The translations under genes were made by a program, and so were the position numbers. A stretch of DNA of 64,000 bases, taken from positions 558,001-622,000 of the forward strand of contig CP132909.1 in NCBI GenBank assembly GCA_031446125.1, given 5' to 3'. The DNA is from Arsenophonus sp031446125 (GTDB taxonomy: Bacteria; Pseudomonadota; Gammaproteobacteria; Enterobacterales; Enterobacteriaceae). This document shows positions 19,828 to 30,525 of the stretch, one piece after another. The notes under the pieces are model-generated. The model saw only the letters and a program-made list of their open reading frames with translations. It did no database searches and was not told where the DNA came from. Each line of letters starts with the position of its first letter. The first letter of the stretch is position 1.

Positions 19828-20253
19828 TTAATGAGGGTAAATTTCATTTTCTTTAAAGAAAAAATTAATTTCTCTTTCTGATGAAATAATGGAATCTGAA
19901 CCATGTACTGCATTTTCGCTTAAACTATCTGCATAATCAGCACGTAATGTTCCTATTAGTGCTTTGCTTGGATCAGTATTTCCCATTAAATCACGATATC
20001 GTTTTATAACATTTTCTGCACTTAAAACTTGTAACATACTAGGTCCTTTAACCATACAATCAATTAAACTATCAAAAAATATTTTATTTTGATGCTCAAC
20101 ATAGAAAATTTTAGCTGTTTCGCGATTCAAATATACCATTTTAGAAGCAATAATTTTAAAACCAGCCTGTTCAAAACGAGAATAAATTACACCGATCATA
20201 TTTTTTTTAACCACATGTGGTTTAATAATAGATAATGTGCGTTGCATGACCAT
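19828..20253 (-). CDS. ndk: Nucleoside diphosphate kinase
   Basis: Ndk balances NTP and dNTP pools by phosphoryl transfer through a phosphohistidine. It has 141 residues (E. coli 143). The active His117 is in NAVHGSDS, and the KPHVVKKN and GTLRADYADS segments are family-typical. GGAG seven bases upstream selects the ATG at 20253 rather than the second ATG two codons later. The sequence is more diverged than its neighbours (for example MVKGPSMLQVL) but keeps the catalytic residues. Confidence 0.95.
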   Translation of the reverse strand: MVMQRTLSIIKPHVVKKNMIGVIYSRFEQAGFKIIASKMVYLNRETAKIFYVEHQNKIFFDSLIDCMVKGPSMLQVLSAENVIKRYRDLMGNTDPSKALIGTLRADYADSLSENAVHGSDSIISSEREINFFFKENEIYPH

Positions 20254-21176
20254 TTAAATTCTCCTAAAAATTAAAGTTTTACATAAAACTTTAATTAAAA
20301 TTTATATTTATTTTACACATGAATACACAGTTTTTATTTTGTATTTTTTATGAAAAAAATTTATTAATTGCTATATTATATAAAAAATTTCATAAAGTTT
20401 TTCTTACTAAAAAAAACAACAAAAACAATTTTTCTTATTAAAAAACTTTTATTACTTTTTTATGAAAATTAATTTAAACAAATACTAAAATAAATTATTA
20501 ATTAGATTAAAGAATTAATAAAAATTATTGCATTAAAATTATCATTAACATTGTTAATATATAATAAATTATCTCAAAAATAGAATATTAATTTACTAAT
20601 TCAAAAATCTGTAAATTACAAAGAATCTTGTTTTGTATAAAAATATCTATTTTTATTTTCTAATTTTAACGTAAAAAAGAACATTATTTTTAAAAAATAT
20701 AAAATATTATGTAATATAATAATATAAATTAAATAAAAATTAATATTTCCAATATATAAAAAATCATTTTATTTATTTAATAATAATTGATTTATATATG
20801 TCATATTTTTCAAATAATAAAAAACTCTATACTTTATTATATTTTTTAAGAAAAATTGTACATTATAAAACTAATATTTAATAAAGTTTTTACATCAAAT
20901 AGGCTATTTTTTTTACTTTTATAAAAAAAATATAAACATTAAGATTATCAAATTAATATGGTTGATATAAAAAACATGTAAATTAAAAAATAAAAACTTA
21001 AATAAAATTGACTATTACCTGAAAAAAAATTGACAAAACTTAAAAAATATTTTAGGAAAAAATCAAAAAAAATCATATCATATACTTATTATTAATATAT
21101 GCTTTTTTAAAAAAAATTGCAACATATAATTTTATTATAAAAATACTTATTTCAAAAAATTAACAAATCTAGATAA
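20254..21176. other. Spacer ndk/hxpA, no gene seen
   Basis: 0.9 kb of A/T-rich spacer without recognisable coding or RNA content. ndk and hxpA are not neighbours in E. coli, so a rearrangement or a large deletion lies here. Confidence 0.6.
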
Positions 21177-21851
21177 TTACAAATTATTATTTATTCTAAC
21201 AGTACATTGATTATCTGATTTTACAATATTTAATTCAGTTAATGATTTTATAATCATTGAAATTTCTGATCTTCTTGGCATATTTAATTGCGTATTAAGA
21301 GCAATGACTTGACATCCAGCATCTAATGCAGAATAGATTCCAGCTTCTGCATCTTCACATGCAATACAAACATTAGGAGGTAATCCTAAGAGTTTTGCAC
21401 CTAGTAAGAAAGGATCCGGATGCGGTTTACCTTTTTTTACTTTTTCAACCGTAACCCAATGCAATGGTTTAGGCAAACCTGCAGCTTTAATACGATCAGA
21501 AGCAATTGACCTTGTAGCAGAAGTAACAATTGACCATGGGATAGAAAATTTATTTAACGTTTCAAGCAAAGAAATCGCTCCCGGCATTGCCGCAATACCC
21601 GACATATTTTTTGTTTCCATATTTTCTAACCAATAAAAAATTTTTTTAATGTCAGTTTCATCTGTATTTGGCATAAAATGACGAATAGAAGTGATCGCAG
21701 GTTTTCCATGAATATATTTTAAAACATCTGTTTCTGGAATGCCCATTCTATTACTAAATTCTTTCCAACAAAATTCAACACTTGATAAAGAATCAACTAA
21801 TGTACCATCTAAATCAAACAAAAATCCTTTACAAGTTAATATCATTTTCAT
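21177..21851 (-). CDS. hxpA: HxpA/YfbT-like HAD sugar phosphatase
   Basis: This is a HAD-superfamily phosphatase of the beta-phosphoglucomutase-like subgroup. The E. coli counterpart (HxpA, YfbT) dephosphorylates hexitol and sugar phosphates. It has 224 residues (E. coli 216). Motif I is FDLDGTLVDS (Asp13, Asp15), motif II is VTSA, motif III Lys is in KKGKPHPDPFLLGA, and motif IV is CEDAEAG. Strong residue identity includes IHGKPAITSIRHFM. AGGAG precedes the ATG. In E. coli it also lies beside yfbU-yfbV-ackA, which supports the call. Keeping a broad sugar phosphatase is unusual in so small a genome. Confidence 0.88.
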   Translation of the reverse strand: MKMILTCKGFLFDLDGTLVDSLSSVEFCWKEFSNRMGIPETDVLKYIHGKPAITSIRHFMPNTDETDIKKIFYWLENMETKNMSGIAAMPGAISLLETLNKFSIPWSIVTSATRSIASDRIKAAGLPKPLHWVTVEKVKKGKPHPDPFLLGAKLLGLPPNVCIACEDAEAGIYSALDAGCQVIALNTQLNMPRRSEISMIIKSLTELNIVKSDNQCTVRINNNL

Positions 21852-22839
21852 GATTTCTCCTGAGAAATAAACTGCATATCTATATAATTTTCAATTAATT
21901 TTTATATTTCAAAAATATAAAAATTAATGGTAATATATGATACTATAAATAAAATTCATATTTTTATTATCATTAAAGTTTATAATCCTTCTTTTAAAAA
22001 TATTATAAATGTAATGTCAATTTATATATTCTAAAACTACATTAATAATTAATAATTTTAAGTAAATAAGTTTTATAAAATAAAAATTTTTAAAAATATT
22101 AATAAAAATATAAAGTTTTCAAATTTTTATATCAATCAAGAAAAATATAATCTAAATCTATAATTTTATAAAAAAACTAATTTGCATATAGTATATCTAA
22201 TAATAAAGAATTTCTATAACAATATTCATAACTTTGAAAAATTTCTAAATGCTAAGAACAGTGCTTGCATACTTATTTATCAAATTAAAAAAATATAATT
22301 TTAAAAATTTATAGAAATACTAACTTAATAAAAATTACTTGATAATAAAATAGAAAAATAAAACTAGAATATTTTTAATATTAAAATGATTTTTATGGAA
22401 TTAACAAAATATTTTTTTACTTAATATCAATGATATTAAGTCCAATCATTTAAATATACTTTATAATTTTATTAAATAATTTTTATTGTTTCTTTATTAT
22501 AAAATTATATTTTGTAACACTTCAATTTACAAAAAATATAAAAACCTAAAAAATGGATAAAAAATTTAAAAGTAAAAAAGTTTATATTTTGTCTATTTTT
22601 AGATATTAATTCATAATACTAACAAATGAAAATTTTAATATCTGATGCTTAATTTAAAATTAATAAATATTTTACTCTTTTATACTTACACTAATACCAA
22701 AAATAATATGAATAATCAAAGATAATACTAAAAAATAAGTTGCTCAAGTTATCTTATATAAACATATAAATTTTTATTAACCTTAACTTCCTATCATCAA
22801 ATTTTAAAAAATTTTATTATCAACAATTAGGAGGAAAAT
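21852..22839. other. Spacer hxpA/ackA, the yfbU-yfbV slot
   Basis: Almost 1 kb without a gene, between divergent hxpA and ackA. E. coli has yfbU and yfbV here on the minus strand, together of similar length. I could not recognise a residual peptide. Promoters for both flanking genes must lie in it, but none can be named with confidence. Confidence 0.55.
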
Positions 22840-24042
22840 ATGTCAAATAAATTAATACTTGTTTTAAACTGTGGTAGTTCTTCACTTAAATTTGCCATTA
22901 TAAACCCAATAAATAGTTATCAAGAGCTATCTGGTATAGCAGAATGTTTCTATCTAGCAGAAAGCAAAATAAAATGGCAAATAAAAAATAAAAAATATGA
23001 AGTTTCTTTAAGTGAAAAATCTGGACATAATGAAGCAATAGATTTTCTTACAAATACGATTCTTAATAAACAACAAAAACTAATACAATCCATTTCCGCC
23101 ATTGGACATCGTGTTGTACATGGTGGTGAAAAATTTCATAAATCGACTATTATCAATCATAAAGTCATTAAAGAAATAAAAACATTTATTCCATTTGCTC
23201 CACTACATAATCCAGCAAGCATCATTGGAATTCAAAAAGCTAAAAAAGCATTCCCACATTTAAAAAATAAACAAGTTGCCGTATTTGATACTGCATTTCA
23301 TCAAACTATGCCTATTGAATCATATTTATACCCTCTACCATATTACCTCTACAAAAAACATGGAATCCGTCGTTATGGGGCTCACGGTATTAGTCATTAT
23401 TATGTTACAAAAGAAGCAGCAAAAAAACTGAATAAATCCGTTAATAAATTAAATATCATTACATGCCATTTAGGAAATGGATCATCTCTTGCTGCCATAT
23501 TAAATGGAAAATCAGTTGACACTTCAATGGGACTAACACCACTAGAAGGATTAGTCATGGGAACACGAAGTGGAGATATTGATCCATCTATTATATTTTA
23601 TCTTCATAATGTCTTAGGGATGAATCTAAAAAAGATTCATCTTTTATTAACAAAAGAATCTGGTATACTTGGATTAACTACAGTGACTAATGATTATCGT
23701 TATGTAGAAGATAATTATTATAAAAAACCAGAGGCAAAACGTACAATGGATGTTTATTGTCATCGTTTAGCTAAATATATTGCAGGTTATTCTACATTAA
23801 TGCAAGGAAGATTGGACGCAATTATTTTTACTGGAGGGATTGGTGAACATTCGTCTATCGTGCGAGAGTTGACACTGAAAAAATTATCTTTAATTGGTAT
23901 TAAATATAATCATGAACGCAATTTATCCATACGTTTTGGTGAATTAGGAACAATTACTGCTGAAGATAGTATTCCTGTTTTTGTTATTCCAACTAATGAA
24001 GAATTAGTTATTGCTCAAGATACCAACCATCTAATAACATAA
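22840..24042 (+). CDS. ackA: Acetate kinase
   Basis: AckA makes ATP and acetate from acetyl phosphate and ADP. It has 400 residues, exactly the E. coli length. ASKHA-fold motifs include NCGSSSLKFAI, GHRVVHGGEKF, TCHLGNGSSL and FTGGIGEHSS. AGGAGG nine bases upstream is the strongest ribosome site in the window. It is followed by pta 78 bp downstream. Together they form the acetate overflow route, suggesting fermentative ATP gain from sugars. Confidence 0.97.
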   Translation: MSNKLILVLNCGSSSLKFAIINPINSYQELSGIAECFYLAESKIKWQIKNKKYEVSLSEKSGHNEAIDFLTNTILNKQQKLIQSISAIGHRVVHGGEKFHKSTIINHKVIKEIKTFIPFAPLHNPASIIGIQKAKKAFPHLKNKQVAVFDTAFHQTMPIESYLYPLPYYLYKKHGIRRYGAHGISHYYVTKEAAKKLNKSVNKLNIITCHLGNGSSLAAILNGKSVDTSMGLTPLEGLVMGTRSGDIDPSIIFYLHNVLGMNLKKIHLLLTKESGILGLTTVTNDYRYVEDNYYKKPEAKRTMDVYCHRLAKYIAGYSTLMQGRLDAIIFTGGIGEHSSIVRELTLKKLSLIGIKYNHERNLSIRFGELGTITAEDSIPVFVIPTNEELVIAQDTNHLIT

Positions 24043-24120
24043 AAATCAAATCAGCTGATATTGCCTATTATTAATATTACATTAAAGATGTGTAAATATT
24101 AAACTTTTCAAGAGGTAACC

Positions 24121-26253
24121 GTGTCTCGTACAATAATTTTAATACCAACTGATATTAATGTTGGTTTAACTAGCATTAGTTTAGGACTTATTCGAGCAAT
24201 GGAACAAAAAGGAGTAAATGTAAGTGTTTTTCAACCTATTGCTCAACAATACCTCAAAAATAAAAACAAAAATATTGAAATTTTACACACACATTCTGGC
24301 AAAAAAAACAATAATCCTTTAAAAATGAGTAATGTAGAATCATTGTTAGCTAATGATCAAAAAAATATTCTAATGGAAGAAATTGTAGCACGTTATCATA
24401 AAAATACCAAACTTTCTGAAGTAATTTTAATTGAAGGTTTAATGCCAACTAGACAACACCCTTTTGCTCAATCCTTAAATTATGATATTGCTAAAACACT
24501 TGAAACTGATATTGTTTTTGTAACAGCACTTAATCATCACACATCAAAACAATTAAAAGAACATATTGAATTATCCTGCTCAGAATTTGGTGGTTTACAA
24601 AATAAAAATATTACTGGAGTTATTATTAACAAATTTAATGCACCTATTGACGAAAATGGTTACACACGACCTGATTTATCAGAAATATTTGAAGGATCTA
24701 ATCTAAAAAAAACAAAAAAAATAGACACAAATCATTTCAAAAAAAATAGCCCATTACCAATATTAGGTTGTATTCCTTGGAATTTAGATTTAATAGCTAC
24801 ACGTGGTATTGATATTGCTAATCACATCAATGCTACAATTATAAATGAAGGAGAACTAAAAAAAAGAAGAATAAAATCAATTATTTTTTGCACAAATGGT
24901 ATATCTAATATGATTCATTTATTTCGTCCAGGTTCATTACTCGTAATATCTGCTGATCGTCATGATATAATCATATCCGCTTGCTTAACAGTTATGAATG
25001 GTATAGAAATTGGTGCATTATTATTAACTGGAGGTTATATAATTGATAAATCTATAAAAAAATTGTGTTATCCTGCCTTTCAAACTGGATTACCTGTATT
25101 AATGGTTAGCATGAATACTTGGAATACTTCCTTAAGTTTGCAAAACTTTAGCTTAGAAGTATACGCCGATGATCATGAAAGAATTGAAAAAATACAAAAC
25201 TATATCTCTTTATATATCGATCAAAGATGGATTAACTCATTAACTGCTAATTCTAATCGTCCTAAACGTCTCTCTCCTCCTGCATTTTGCTATCAATTAA
25301 CAGAATTAGCTCGAAAAGCCAATAAACGTATTGTATTACCAGAAGGTAATGAGCAACGTACTGTAAAAGCTGCTGCTATATGTGCTGAAAGAGGTATTGC
25401 TACATGTATTTTACTTGGCGAACCAGATGAAATCAAAAAAGTTGCCGAAACACAAGGTATTGAATTAAAATCAGATATTGAAATTATCATCCCAAAAACA
25501 GTAAGAAAAAATTATATTAAACGTTTAGTAGAATTGCGAAAACATAAAGGAATAAATGAAATTATTGCACATACACAATTAGAAGATAATGTAGTTTTAG
25601 GTACAATGATGCTAGAAAACAACGAAGTTGATGGTTTAGTATCCGGTGCTATTCACACTACAGCTAATACTATCCGTCCAGCATTACAATTAATTAAAAC
25701 TTCTCCGGGCAATACACTTGTTTCTTCTATATTTTTTATGTTATTACCTGAGCAGGTTTTAGTTTATGGTGACTGTGCTATTAATCCAGATCCTACAGCT
25801 GAACAGTTATCTGAAATAGCAATACAATCTGCTTATTCTGCTCAAGCATTTGGTATTGAACCAAGAATTGCAATGATATCTTACTCTACTGGTAATTCTA
25901 GTAGCGGTAGTGATGTAGAAAAAGTTCGAAAAGCCACACGTTTAGTACAAAGAAAACACCCTAACTTGCTCATTGACGGTCCATTACAATATGATGCAGC
26001 TATTATGGCGGATGTTGCAAAATCAAAAGCACCAAATTCACCTGTAGCAGGTCAAGCAACAGTCTTTATTTTTCCTGATCTTAATACTGGTAATACAACC
26101 TATAAAGCAGTTCAACGTTCAGCAAATTTAGTATCTATTGGACCAATGTTACAAGGCATGCGCAAACCAGTAAATGATTTATCTAGAGGTGCACTAGTAG
26201 ATGATATAGTCTATACTATAGCAATAACTGCCATTCAAGCATCAAAAAATTAA
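24121..26253 (+). CDS. pta: Phosphate acetyltransferase
   Basis: Pta converts acetyl-CoA and phosphate to acetyl phosphate and CoA. It has 710 residues (E. coli 714) with all three parts: an N-terminal P-loop-like regulatory domain, a DRTGG domain, and the C-terminal catalytic domain (VLPEGNEQRTVKAAA ... GPLQYDAAIMADVAKSKAP ... FIFPDLNTGN). The start is GTG with AGAGGTAA upstream; the E. coli gene also starts with GTG. The N-terminal PTDINVGLTS has a degenerate P-loop like that of E. coli. In operon with ackA. Confidence 0.97.
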   Translation: MSRTIILIPTDINVGLTSISLGLIRAMEQKGVNVSVFQPIAQQYLKNKNKNIEILHTHSGKKNNNPLKMSNVESLLANDQKNILMEEIVARYHKNTKLSEVILIEGLMPTRQHPFAQSLNYDIAKTLETDIVFVTALNHHTSKQLKEHIELSCSEFGGLQNKNITGVIINKFNAPIDENGYTRPDLSEIFEGSNLKKTKKIDTNHFKKNSPLPILGCIPWNLDLIATRGIDIANHINATIINEGELKKRRIKSIIFCTNGISNMIHLFRPGSLLVISADRHDIIISACLTVMNGIEIGALLLTGGYIIDKSIKKLCYPAFQTGLPVLMVSMNTWNTSLSLQNFSLEVYADDHERIEKIQNYISLYIDQRWINSLTANSNRPKRLSPPAFCYQLTELARKANKRIVLPEGNEQRTVKAAAICAERGIATCILLGEPDEIKKVAETQGIELKSDIEIIIPKTVRKNYIKRLVELRKHKGINEIIAHTQLEDNVVLGTMMLENNEVDGLVSGAIHTTANTIRPALQLIKTSPGNTLVSSIFFMLLPEQVLVYGDCAINPDPTAEQLSEIAIQSAYSAQAFGIEPRIAMISYSTGNSSSGSDVEKVRKATRLVQRKHPNLLIDGPLQYDAAIMADVAKSKAPNSPVAGQATVFIFPDLNTGNTTYKAVQRSANLVSIGPMLQGMRKPVNDLSRGALVDDIVYTIAITAIQASKN

Positions 26254-26721
26254 AGTTTTATATTTTCTAATTATTACAAAATTAAAAAAATATTGATGTT
26301 TTTTTTAAAATAAAATATTTTTATGATATTTTATGAAAATTATAATTTTAATGTTCATAATCAACAATAATTTCAACATTGTTTTATAATTGAATTTATA
26401 GTTAAAAATTATTTTTTGTAAATACTTTTATAAAATCTTCATGGATTATGTGTTACAATATAATCAAAATAAAATTATAAAAAAATACAATATAACCTCT
26501 CAAAAAAATACAAAAACATAAATTCATATTCGCGAAAAATGTATTTTAATTAAGTATATTCAATATACTATCATCAACGTATTTTAAAAATATTTGATGC
26601 CAAAATTTAACCAAAAATAAAATATTAATTATTTCAAATAAGTTTTAAAAATAATATTTAAAATACATACAAAAAAATAATAAAGATGGCTTAATCATTA
26701 TAAATATCAATGGATAAATAA
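26254..26721. other. Spacer pta/pdxB
   Basis: 468 bp of A/T-rich spacer. A perfect TATAAT (26459-26464) has no good -35 partner and lies about 260 bp from pdxB, so I do not call a promoter. No other gene is seen. Confidence 0.5.
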
Positions 26722-27870
26722 ATGAAAATTTTAATTGACGAAAATATAACTTACGCAAAACAATTATTTAAAAAAATTGGTGAAGTTAAAACAATTCCAG
26801 GTCGTTTAATTTCTCATTCTATACTAAAAAATTTTGATGCTTTAATGGTACGTTCTGTTACTCAAGTTAATCAAAAATTATTAGAAAATACTAATGTAAA
26901 ATTTGTTGGAACTGCAACAGCTGGATTTGAACATATTGATAAAAAATGGTTAAAAAAGGCAGGGGTAACTTTTATTTCTGCTACTGGTTGCAATGCTATT
27001 TCTGTTGTTGAATATGTTTTTTCTGCTTTATTGGTAATGGCTCAAGATTATTGCTTTGACTTAAGAGAAAAAACAGTAGGTATTGTTGGAGTAGGAAAAA
27101 TTGGAAATCTTCTTAATAAATATTTAAAAACATGGGGAGTAAATACATTGCTTTATGATCCTCCTCTTGCAAATATAACTAAAAATAATAAACGGTTTTG
27201 CTCATTAAAACAAATAATTAATGAAGCTGAAATTTTAACTTTTCATCCTAATTTAAATAAATCAACACAATATTCATCATATCATTTATTAAATGAAGAA
27301 TTACTGAATTCTATACCAAAAGGTCGTATTTTAATCAACACCAGTCGTGGATCAGTTTTTAATAATAAAATATTGTTTAATACATTAAAAAATGGAAAAA
27401 AAATACACATTATATTAGATGTTTGGGAAAATGAACCTTGTTTCTTACTGCCTTTGTTAACTTATACCAATATTGCCACTCCACATATTGCCGGTTATTC
27501 TCTTGAAGGAAAAATACGGGGGACACTACATATATTTCATGAATTTAATAAATTTTTAGGACAAAAAGCATATTATATCAAATTAAGTGATTTATTGCCT
27601 GTTCCAGAGTTTGATCAAGTTAACTTTAATGGAAAATTAACACAAGAAAATCTAAAACGTTTAATACATTTAGTATATGATGTACGTCGTGATGATGCCT
27701 GTTTTAAAAAATTGGCACATATTGATGGTGCATTTGATAATTTACGAAAATATTATCCGAACCGAAGAGAATGGTCATCTCTTACCGTTAATTGCGACAA
27801 TAAATATGCGGCTAATACATTAAAAATGTTAGGATTTACTACAAAATTACTTTTACAAAAAAGTTTTTAA
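26722..27870 (+). CDS. pdxB: Erythronate-4-phosphate dehydrogenase
   Basis: PdxB oxidises 4-phosphoerythronate in the DXP-dependent route to pyridoxal phosphate. It has 382 residues (E. coli 378). A D-2-hydroxyacid dehydrogenase fold shows the NAD loop VGIVGVGKIGNLL. The catalytic triad is Arg209 (NTSRGS), Glu238 (VWENEP) and His255 (TPHIAG). The extra C-terminal domain of PdxB is present (about 280-382), which separates it from other family members. In E. coli it heads pdxB-usg-truA; here usg is missing. It suggests the symbiont supplies vitamin B6. Confidence 0.95.
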   Translation: MKILIDENITYAKQLFKKIGEVKTIPGRLISHSILKNFDALMVRSVTQVNQKLLENTNVKFVGTATAGFEHIDKKWLKKAGVTFISATGCNAISVVEYVFSALLVMAQDYCFDLREKTVGIVGVGKIGNLLNKYLKTWGVNTLLYDPPLANITKNNKRFCSLKQIINEAEILTFHPNLNKSTQYSSYHLLNEELLNSIPKGRILINTSRGSVFNNKILFNTLKNGKKIHIILDVWENEPCFLLPLLTYTNIATPHIAGYSLEGKIRGTLHIFHEFNKFLGQKAYYIKLSDLLPVPEFDQVNFNGKLTQENLKRLIHLVYDVRRDDACFKKLAHIDGAFDNLRKYYPNRREWSSLTVNCDNKYAANTLKMLGFTTKLLLQKSF

Positions 27871-28177
27871 TATTCTAATAAAAAACAATATTATTGTTAC
27901 CAAAAAATATTTTATACTCACTTATTTTTTATAATTTTTATTATTAATCACATTATTCAATACACTTTAAAAAAAACAATATTTTTATTAAGTAATATGA
28001 TTAACCTACATGATTTTATTTTTTATATTTTAAAATAAATAATTTATTGTTTATTTTAAATATAACAAAATTATACATATTAAAAAATAATAATTTTAAA
28101 ATTAATCATTTAAAATATTTAACTAAATATTAGCTTAGTTTTTATTAAAAAAAATAAAAAAAAATCATAAAATATTA
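27871..28177. other. Spacer pdxB/truA, the usg slot
   Basis: 307 bp. E. coli has usg (about 1 kb) here, so that gene has been removed mostly by deletion. A short AACAATA/TATTGTT dyad lies just after pdxB, without a T-run. Nothing else is seen. Confidence 0.5.
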
Positions 28178-28993
28178 ATGTATTGGAGAAATTACTATTT
28201 GCCAAAAACAAAAATTGCACTAGGTATTGAATATAATGGAAGTCATTATTATGGTTGGCAGCGTCAAAAAAATAAGAAAACTATACAAGAATGTTTAGAA
28301 TTCGCACTAACAAAAATTGCTAATCAGTATATTAAAGCTTATTGTGCTGGGCGCACTGATTCTGGCGTACATGCTACAGGTCAAGTTATACATATTGAAA
28401 CATCTGCTGTACGAACAAACTCTGCATGGACCATAGGAGTTAATAACTATTTACCAAATGATATCACAATACGGTGGGCTAAAATTGTTGCCTCGGATTT
28501 TCACGCTAGATTCAGTGCTATAACACGTCGATATCGTTATATCATTTTTAATGATAAATATCGACCAGCAATATTAGCAAATAAAGTTACACATTATCAT
28601 ACACCATTAAATGCAAAAAAAATGCACATTGCTGCTCAAGCATTAATTGGTGAAAAAAATTTTTCTTCATTTAGATGCATAGAATGTCAAGCGAAATCTC
28701 CTTTCCGTAAAATCACAAATATTCAAGTTTATCGATACCATAATTATATTATATGTGACATTACAGCTAATGCTTTTCTTCATCATATGGTACGCAATAT
28801 TGTTGGTAGCTTAATTGAGATAGGTTGTGGTAAGCAAGATGTTACTTGGATCAAAGAACTTTTAAAGTTAAAGGATAGAAAAAAAGCAGCAGCAACTGCA
28901 AAAGCAAAAGGACTTTATTTAGTTTATGTTAATTATCCATTAAAGTATCAATTGCCAAAAAAAATAATAGAACCTTTTTTTATACCAAATTGA
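28178..28993 (+). CDS. truA: TruA, tRNA pseudouridine synthase (positions 38-40)
   Basis: TruA converts uridines 38-40 of the tRNA anticodon arm to pseudouridine. It has 271 residues (E. coli 270). The catalytic Asp61 lies in CAGRTDSGVHATGQV. FHARFSAITRRYRYII and ANAFLHHMVRNIVGSL are family blocks. The start is uncertain: ATG 28178 gives the expected length but has no ribosome site, while TTG 28199 has GGAG ten bases upstream and would remove seven residues. I keep the ATG on length grounds. Confidence 0.94.
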   Translation: MYWRNYYLPKTKIALGIEYNGSHYYGWQRQKNKKTIQECLEFALTKIANQYIKAYCAGRTDSGVHATGQVIHIETSAVRTNSAWTIGVNNYLPNDITIRWAKIVASDFHARFSAITRRYRYIIFNDKYRPAILANKVTHYHTPLNAKKMHIAAQALIGEKNFSSFRCIECQAKSPFRKITNIQVYRYHNYIICDITANAFLHHMVRNIVGSLIEIGCGKQDVTWIKELLKLKDRKKAAATAKAKGLYLVYVNYPLKYQLPKKIIEPFFIPN

Positions 28994-29552
28994 TCAGTAT
29001 ATTTTTTTTTGTATAAAAGTTATAATTTATTACTAATATATGATATATTTTTATTATAAAATTGCATAATTATATATGTATTATAATATTTTTTCCTATA
29101 AAAAAGTATATTTTTAATGTTAGAATTATTTAACAATTTTATAAATTCATCAAATTATTTTACGTCTATTAAAATATATTTAAATTAATTTTTAATAAAA
29201 AATCTGTATTTTTATTTATAATATTTTTTTATTCAGTATTTTATTTATTAATTATCTTCATAAAAAATAAATATGTTATAATACAAAAAATATTCTATTT
29301 AAAATACCTAAAATACAGAGTTAGTAAAATTATTAGCAATCGTTAATAATGTATATTATATATTACAATATTTATTATAATATTATTTTTAAATAATACT
29401 GAAAATACATTAGTATAATTATATTGCATTGATAAAAAACATAATAAAAAAAGTAACGATTCAATTAAATATAAATCTATATATTTCACATATAATTGCA
29501 ATCACTAATATTATAATAAGATTTATAAAAAAATAAATCAAAAGGTTGATTT
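28994..29552. other. Spacer truA/accD, the dedA slot
   Basis: 559 bp of A/T-rich spacer. E. coli has dedA (about 660 bp) here. No residual peptide is recognisable. The accD promoter is probably in the last 150 bp but cannot be pinned. Confidence 0.5.
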
Positions 29553-30491
29553 ATGAGCTGGATTGAAAAAATTCTCAATAAAACTAATATTACCAGTCAA
29601 ACACGTAAGGCAAATATTCCTGAAGGAATCTGGACAAAATGTGATAATTGTAACCAAGTACTTTATCGAGCTGAATTAGAAAGTAATTTATTAGTATGCC
29701 CAAAATGTGATCATCATATGCGTATTGCGGCACGAAAACGTCTTTTATCTTTTCTTGATAAGAATAGTACAAGTGAATTAGGTATTGAATTAGAACCAAA
29801 AGATATTTTAAAATTTCGTGATTCCAGAAAGTATAAAGATCGCATATCAGCCGCACAAAAAGCAACACATGAAAAAGATGCGTTAATTGTAATGCAAGGG
29901 ACCCTTAAGGGGATTTTGATCATTGCAGCTGCTTTTGAATTTTCTTTTATGGGAGGTTCAATGGCATCGGTTGTTGGTGCCAGATTTGTGTGTGCTGTTA
30001 ATAAAGCATTAGCAAATAATTGCCCATTAATTTGTTTTTCAGCTAGTGGTGGTGCTCGAATGCAAGAAGCATTAATATCTCTAATGCAAATGGCAAAAAC
30101 CAGCGCAGCACTGGCAAAAATGAAAGACAAAAAACTGCCATATATTTCAGTATTAACTGATCCAACAATGGGTGGGGTATCAGCCAGTTTAGGAATGTTA
30201 GGAGATATTAATATTGCAGAACCAAAAGCACTTATTGGTTTTGCCGGACCTCGTGTTATTGAACAAACCATGCATGAAAAATTACCAGATGGGTTTCAAA
30301 GAAGTGAATTTTTAATTGAAAAAGGGGCAATCGATATGATTATAAGAAGATCTGAAATGCGTGATAAATTGGCTGAAATAATCGCTATTTTAACCCATAA
30401 AACAATAAAAAATACAAATAAAATGGATATTATGAATATATTTGATAATCTGGAATCACCATATTGTGATAAAGCAGAAGTCGATAACTAA
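29553..30491 (+). CDS. accD: Acetyl-CoA carboxylase, carboxyltransferase beta subunit
   Basis: AccD pairs with AccA to transfer carboxyl from biotin to acetyl-CoA, making malonyl-CoA for fatty acids. It has 312 residues (E. coli 304). The N-terminal zinc ribbon is CDNC ... CPKC. The crotonase-like core shows ASGGARMQEA, SVLTDPTMGGVSAS and FAGPRVIEQT. AAGG precedes the ATG. AccA, AccB and AccC are not in this window. It is followed after 34 bp by folC. Confidence 0.97.
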   Translation: MSWIEKILNKTNITSQTRKANIPEGIWTKCDNCNQVLYRAELESNLLVCPKCDHHMRIAARKRLLSFLDKNSTSELGIELEPKDILKFRDSRKYKDRISAAQKATHEKDALIVMQGTLKGILIIAAAFEFSFMGGSMASVVGARFVCAVNKALANNCPLICFSASGGARMQEALISLMQMAKTSAALAKMKDKKLPYISVLTDPTMGGVSASLGMLGDINIAEPKALIGFAGPRVIEQTMHEKLPDGFQRSEFLIEKGAIDMIIRRSEMRDKLAEIIAILTHKTIKNTNKMDIMNIFDNLESPYCDKAEVDN

Positions 30492-30525
30492 CTTTATTAA
30501 AAATAAAAAAATAAAAAATTTTATT

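Noticed and set aside
26459..26464. Perfect TATAAT upstream of pdxB
   Set aside because: No -35 at a suitable distance and about 260 bp from the gene; the hexamer is expected often by chance in this composition.
29714..30271. 185-codon ORF antisense to accD
   Set aside because: Shadow of the conserved accD reading frame on the other strand.
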